Below are positions 19,264 through 22,320 of a stretch of DNA of 22,320 nt, one piece after another. The position numbers and the translations under genes are program-made. Below the pieces are notes generated by a model. That model was given only the letters and a program-made list of their open reading frames with translations. It was not told the origin of the DNA and made no database searches. Position 1 is the first letter of the stretch. Each line of letters opens with the position of its first letter. The stretch comes from Candidatus Bathyarchaeota archaeon (GTDB lineage Archaea; Thermoproteota; Bathyarchaeia; Bathyarchaeales; Bathyarchaeaceae): contig QMYO01000004.1 in the NCBI GenBank assembly GCA_003662715.1, positions 1 through 22,320 on the forward strand. Reading direction: 5' to 3'.

Positions 19264-19549
19264 TATTGTTATGGAAGGCTTGAAAATCATTAACTTTCAG
19301 AGAATGGCGACAGGAATAATTGGTAATGTTGAGATAGAGTTGGACTTAGAATGGAACCCTAAGCATAAATGTTGGGAGGTAAACTGTTTCCTTTATGATA
19401 ACAAGAAGGGAGTAGGCGTTGAATTGTGGAAGTTTTTCCCCAACTACGAGTCCGCAAAACAATATTTTGAGAACATCGTTAAAAAACACGGTTTAAAAAT
19501 AAAAGGAGAGGAAAACCGTGAAGGCATGGAAAGTAGGTTTCATAGTTGA
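19256..19549 (+). CDS. Hypothetical alpha/beta protein (97 aa)
   Basis: Starts at GTG 19256, 8 nt after AGGAGG (19242-19247). The product reads as strand-strand ('GNVEIELDLEWNPKHKCWEVNCFLYDN') followed by a C-terminal helix ('NYESAKQYFENIVKKHG') and a charged tail. The 'KxWxV...F.D....V' pattern and trailing helix resemble two later genes (19654 and 20793), which may share one small fold. No membrane segment. Function unknown. Confidence 0.65.
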   Translation: MVDIVMEGLKIINFQRMATGIIGNVEIELDLEWNPKHKCWEVNCFLYDNKKGVGVELWKFFPNYESAKQYFENIVKKHGLKIKGEENREGMESRFHS

Positions 19550-19664
19550 AACCAAATTGAAACCAGAGCAAATATCAGCTAAGATAAAAGCCGCTTTCCA
19601 ACTTTCAGGGGAAATCACATATATAGAAATCATAGAACTGGAGGGGCCTAAAGATGAGGGTTGA
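19518..19664 (+). CDS. Small hypothetical protein (48 aa)
   Basis: GTG 19518 lies 6 nt after GGAGAGG and overlaps the preceding gene by 32 nt. The product 'MKAWKVGFIVETKLKP' then helix and strand looks like a minimal beta-alpha-beta unit. It ends at TGA 19662-19664, overlapping ATG 19654 of the next gene. The good ribosome binding site and sensible composition support it. Unknown function. Confidence 0.55.
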   Translation: MKAWKVGFIVETKLKPEQISAKIKAAFQLSGEITYIEIIELEGPKDEG

Positions 19665-20091
19665 TAAGGCTTTTCGGGTTGCAACTTTTGTTTCGAAGTG
19701 TAATGATTTTGGGTCAAATGAGGTTCGTTTTGTCAAAGTGTTTTTTGATGAGGAAGACAGTTCTTGGAAAGTGTTGACGAACATTGCTTTCAACCGCACT
19801 TTGTACGGTTTGTTTGAAGTTTCCCGTGAAGAGTTGATTTTAACCTATATCTGTCAGAAATGTGAGTTTTGGAAACGTATCGATAAGCATTCATGGTTCG
19901 GGTTATGTACGAGGAACGGAGGGGAAATCAGGTATTACAGTGACACTTGCATGGATTTTGAGCCTAGAGACGGTGTGAAACTCAGAAAAACAAGAGGAAC
20001 ATGGCGATGGATCTTGCAAGAAATACGAATCAACAACCTTGTTAAAAAACTTTTTAGGGGTAATGGAGATGAAGGAGAAAAGATCTGTTGA
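19654..20091 (+). CDS. Zinc or Fe-S knuckle protein
   Basis: 145 residues from ATG 19654 after GGAGGGG. An N-terminal alpha/beta part ('FVKVFFDEEDSSWKVLTN') is followed by 'YICQKCEFWKR', then GLC and DTCMDFEP, a C-x2-C-x15-C-x13-C knuckle. The same CxxC-aromatic-...G(x)C...C plan ends the 422-1360 protein, so both ends of the window use one module. Similar spacing occurs in small HiPIP-like or zinc domains; metal identity cannot be decided here. Basic C-terminus. Overlaps the next gene. Confidence 0.65.
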   Translation: MRVDKAFRVATFVSKCNDFGSNEVRFVKVFFDEEDSSWKVLTNIAFNRTLYGLFEVSREELILTYICQKCEFWKRIDKHSWFGLCTRNGGEIRYYSDTCMDFEPRDGVKLRKTRGTWRWILQEIRINNLVKKLFRGNGDEGEKIC

Positions 20092-20776
20092 TGAAGTTTT
20101 AAGTGATGGTTGGGTTGTTCGCGCCTTAATGTTAATTGACCGTTTAAATGTTTTTGATGAAAGTGACCATGTTTGCCAAGAATTGTTGAAGATTTTAGAT
20201 GAGTTGAATGTCGATGAGCTGCGTAAGCTTGTTAAGGTTCTCGTAGGTAAATATGTTGCTTGTAGAAGGGTTTCCGATCCGCAAATCGGTACTCCCCTCC
20301 ACTTTTCACCCCTGTTTTTAGGTTCTCCCTCATCTCCGTTTTTTGAAGGTGCGAAAGATCGGGAACCCTTCGGAAAACTCTTCCACATAGCTTTTTGGAT
20401 ATGGATATGGGTATGCTACCTACTCGTTTGGCACTTCACTTCAAACAGCTCCTTGCCAACAATGTTACTCTTGGCGACAACCCTCTTCCTACTGGGATAC
20501 TTCTACGGATATCTACAGTCTCTCAGCCCACCAAAAAATTCTTCCTCAGCCAAACCCTCCTCCCCTCTCCCCCGTCTACCTGCAAATGAACTTGGAAGCG
20601 ATGCAGGTAGACCCGCAAAAGGTGAAAGGCTGAGAGAAAACAAATGTCCAATCTGCGGAAGCAAAATGGAAGAAAAACCGTGTTTTCTTTTCGACGCGGC
20701 GTCAGCTGAAATCATAAAAGCAAAAGAATACGTATGCAAAAAATGCGGTTTCACACGTGTAATCTCACCCATTTAA
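20069..20776 (+). CDS. Two-TM protein with C-terminal zinc ribbon
   Basis: About 235 residues. ATG 20069 is 8 nt from AGGGG; ATG 20063 and an upstream TTG 20039 are less well placed. The N-terminal domain (1-70) is helical and acidic ('SVDEVLSDGWVVRALMLIDRLNVFDE'). Two membrane helices (about 107-125 and 132-150) lead to a Ser/Pro-rich linker and a C-terminal zinc ribbon: 'CPICGSKM' with 'CKKCGF' 30-odd residues later. Zinc ribbons tethered to membrane hairpins occur in archaeal hypothetical proteins. Function unknown; perhaps a membrane-bound nucleic-acid-binding or adaptor protein. Confidence 0.7.
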   Translation: MKEKRSVDEVLSDGWVVRALMLIDRLNVFDESDHVCQELLKILDELNVDELRKLVKVLVGKYVACRRVSDPQIGTPLHFSPLFLGSPSSPFFEGAKDREPFGKLFHIAFWIWIWVCYLLVWHFTSNSSLPTMLLLATTLFLLGYFYGYLQSLSPPKNSSSAKPSSPLPRLPANELGSDAGRPAKGERLRENKCPICGSKMEEKPCFLFDAASAEIIKAKEYVCKKCGFTRVISPI

Positions 20777-20792
20777 GGAGGAATAAAATGAA

Positions 20793-21080
20793 ATGTTTGG
20801 AGCAAAAAAAGATTTAAATTCAAAATCATTTACCGACAAAAAGTACCGTGGGTTTTTTGTTTTTCGCTTGGTTGTTGAGGTTTTTGCCTTCGATGATGGA
20901 AAAGTTACTGTGAGATGTGACTTGCAACGCGACGACAGGAGCGTAGACTATTGGTATTGGTACGGTGCAGTCGATGCGAAAGCCGCATTAAAAGAGTTGA
21001 AAAACTTTGTAGATAAAAAATTCACCTTCATGGAAGGAATGGTTTTACAAAACGTGAAAAAGGAGGAAAACAAGGGATGA
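20793..21080 (+). CDS. Hypothetical alpha/beta protein (95 aa)
   Basis: ATG 20793 after AGGAGGAATAAAATGAA. An ATG five bases earlier gives only a nine-codon frame, so 20793 is used. A basic start, then strands 'YRGFFVFRLVVEVFAFDDGKV' and 'VRCDLQRDDRSVDYWYWYG', and a final helix 'AVDAKAALKELKNFVDKKF'. Overall strand-strand-helix order resembles the 19256 protein. No membrane segment. It ends as ATGA over the next gene. Function unknown. Confidence 0.65.
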   Translation: MFGAKKDLNSKSFTDKKYRGFFVFRLVVEVFAFDDGKVTVRCDLQRDDRSVDYWYWYGAVDAKAALKELKNFVDKKFTFMEGMVLQNVKKEENKG

Positions 21081-21217
21081 GTGTTAATAATTTGAAAGTT
21101 AAAGAGGAGGAAGTCCCCACGTTCACGGTTTTAGATTTAGATTCAGGTAGAGCAACTAAAAATCCAAGTATACGACGACCATATTCAAGTAAAAGAGGGA
21201 GGGCCGATCTTGAGTAG
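21077..21217 (+). CDS. Small basic-tailed hypothetical protein (46 aa)
   Basis: ATG 21077 overlaps the previous TGA and lies 10 nt after AGGAGG (21061-21066). The 46-residue product has an acidic N-terminal half and a Arg/Ser/Lys-rich C-terminal half ('IRRPYSSKRGRADLE'), likely disordered. It ends at TAG 21215-21217, overlapping the TTG of the next gene. Supported by the ribosome binding site and packing, not by homology. Confidence 0.5.
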   Translation: MSVNNLKVKEEEVPTFTVLDLDSGRATKNPSIRRPYSSKRGRADLE

Positions 21218-21899
21218 GATGTTTAAGTTTGTTAGGAAGACTTGGAACCCTGTGGTTGGCTGTACTCATAATTGTACTTATAGTTGTTGGGCTCGTAGGA
21301 TGGCTAAGAGGCAGAAACATCGTTGCCAACTTTGCTACGAGTTTGTTCCTCATTTACATGAGGAGAGGTTAAATGTTTTTGTTCCCAGGAGGCCTACGCT
21401 TTGCTTTGTTTGCGATATGGGAGACCTGTTTTGCGACGGTGTTCCAGACGAGTGGATTGAACGTGTTCTCAACGTTGCGAGGAGATGTCGCAATGTTATT
21501 TTTCTTTTTTTAACTAAAAACCCAGCAAGATATTTTGATTTCCTAGACCTGTTTCCTGAGAACAGTATTTTGGGATGTACTATTGAGACAAATAGGTCTT
21601 ACGCTGTTAGTTTAGCTCCACCTGTAGGTGAAAGATACATCGCTATGAGGGATCTGAAATGGCCGAGGAAGTTTATTGCAGTTGAACCGATTTTAGACTT
21701 TGACTGGGTTTTCTTAGACTGGTTGAAACAAATTAAGCCGATAATGGTTTCAGTTGGCTACAACAACTATACTAAGCGTTTCCCGGAACCAGACGTTGAA
21801 AAAACTTTAACCTTAATCAAAGAATTGAAGAAATTTACAAACGTTGAGATAAAAACTATTAGGGGGAGTGCAGCCCGTCATGAAAAACGTCGGTTATGA
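21210..21899 (+). CDS. Gp37/Gp68-family (DUF5131) radical-SAM-like protein
   Basis: 229 residues from TTG 21210, 6 nt after GGGAGGG. Family landmarks in order: 'TWNPVVGCTHNCTYSCWARRMA' (split here as TWNPVVGC, residues 11-18, then C22 and C26), 'CFVCDMGDLFCDGVPDEWI', 'FLFLTKNPARY', 'LGCTIETN' and 'FIAVEPILDFDW'. These match the phage Gp37/Gp68 (DUF5131) family, widespread in phages and some archaea, with a TIM-barrel radical-SAM-like fold. The Cys spacing is CX3CX3C, not the usual radical SAM CX3CX2C, and two extra Cys pairs follow. The reaction is unknown. It is slightly shorter than typical members. Overlaps the next gene by 20 nt. Confidence 0.85.
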   Translation: MSRMFKFVRKTWNPVVGCTHNCTYSCWARRMAKRQKHRCQLCYEFVPHLHEERLNVFVPRRPTLCFVCDMGDLFCDGVPDEWIERVLNVARRCRNVIFLFLTKNPARYFDFLDLFPENSILGCTIETNRSYAVSLAPPVGERYIAMRDLKWPRKFIAVEPILDFDWVFLDWLKQIKPIMVSVGYNNYTKRFPEPDVEKTLTLIKELKKFTNVEIKTIRGSAARHEKRRL

Positions 21900-22320
21900 T
21901 GAACGGTTGTGGAAGAATTGTTTTGAGTTGGAGGAGGTTAGGTTCACGGAGCTTAAGACTGGTTTAAAAGGCATAGCGATAGGTTGTGAAGATCTTTTCC
22001 TCGCCGTAGACTACAATTTTCAGCATTTAGCCGTGAAACTCCTCGACATATACGATTTTATCTACCCCCTCACAGGTTGGTTTTTTCTCAAAAAACCCTC
22101 CGATCTAAGAAAAACAAAATACACCCCAATTCACATGATCTTAGCTAAAAAATATGGAATTATGTGGCCTGAAATTTTGGAGCGAATAATCGCCGAACTG
22201 GAAAACCACGTTGAAATACTTGAAGATGTGAAACCAGAGTTTTGGCGTTGCCCAAAATGCAAGGTCACATGGCCTCTTTCATACGTTGAAAAATCCAAGT
22301 ACAGATGTCCGAGATGCGGG
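21880..22320 (+). CDS. Zinc-ribbon protein, truncated by window end
   Basis: ATG 21880 after AGGGGGAGTG opens a frame still open at 22320 (147 codons seen). The N-terminal part is alpha/beta with 'GIAIGCEDLFLAVDYNFQHLAVKLLD'. The visible C-terminal end is a zinc ribbon 'RCPKCKVTWPL' with 'YRCPRCG' reaching the edge. It overlaps the DUF5131 gene by 20 nt, so the two are probably co-translated and may be functional partners. Family not recognised. Confidence 0.7.
   Translation, partial: MKNVGYDERLWKNCFELEEVRFTELKTGLKGIAIGCEDLFLAVDYNFQHLAVKLLDIYDFIYPLTGWFFLKKPSDLRKTKYTPIHMILAKKYGIMWPEILERIIAELENHVEILEDVKPEFWRCPKCKVTWPLSYVEKSKYRCPRCG

Noticed and set aside
1..22320. A complete circular genome with joined ends
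   Set aside because: No terminal overlap is visible, and joining the ends would run the last frame through position 25 without a stop despite the good ribosome binding site there.

Overview
The window looks like most of the genome of an archaeal virus, or an integrated or plasmid form of one. It is a close-packed, roughly 40% G+C sequence of short genes, many sharing ATGA/TAATG start-stop overlaps. Genes have GGAGG/GAGGTG ribosome binding sites 5-9 nt before ATG, GTG or TTG starts, and archaeal TATA-type promoters. Small proteins with CxxC zinc knuckles, AbrB, ribbon-helix-helix and winged-helix regulators, and many one- or two-TM proteins fit an archaeal virus. The best lineage marker is a 93-residue Arg/Lys-rich protein (7974-8255) that matches, from memory, the VP2 DNA-binding virion protein of the spindle-shaped fusellovirus SSV1. 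A thermophilic or Bathyarchaeia-like TACK host is a guess. No integrase, DNA polymerase or recognisable replicase is present, so the element is probably incomplete here; the last gene runs off the right edge.

Layout. (1) 25-1999 (+): small zinc-knuckle and hypothetical genes; the second carries an array of a 13-bp DNA repeat that ignores reading frame. (2) 2054-4074 (-): a winged-helix regulator with its own repeat-bearing leader, two tandem two-TM paralogues, a secreted Ig-like protein and a zinc-knuckle protein. (3) 4178-6884 (-): a morphogenesis or packaging-like operon with an AbrB regulator, two membrane proteins, a helical protein and a P-loop ATPase. (4) 7016-16208 (+): the structural and surface operon. 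It holds an Ig-like membrane-anchored protein, the VP2-like protein, two-TM miniproteins, a GY-repeat surface protein, a CPBP intramembrane protease, an 866-aa spike-like protein, a 511-aa surface protein and a secreted clan-A glycoside hydrolase. (5) 16209-17174 (+): a helically phased repeat array, then a basic-protein gene interrupted by a 30-nt stop-containing hairpin. (6) 18690-17176 (-): a probable counter-defence operon with a GC-rich structured leader RNA, an unknown gene, a Csx3/Crn3-like CRISPR ring nuclease, a three-way-junction RNA between T-tracts, and two small unknown genes. (7) 18803-22320 (+): an early-type operon starting with a tandem ribbon-helix-helix regulator and ending with a Gp37/Gp68 (DUF5131) protein and a truncated zinc-ribbon gene.

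How it may work together: the divergent promoter at 6885-7015 separates assembly genes from structural genes, and the one at 18661-18802 separates the counter-defence operon from the early operon. GTAACAC repeats flank the TATA box in the second, and a related TGTTACA-type array lies at 16298-16361, so the RHH protein may control both. The most notable items are the viral Csx3, the two GC-rich RNA candidates, the interrupted gene at 16455-17174, the frame-independent repeat array at 472-784, and the enzymes (glycosidase, intramembrane protease) in the virion operon. All family assignments come from motif recognition; no searches were run.
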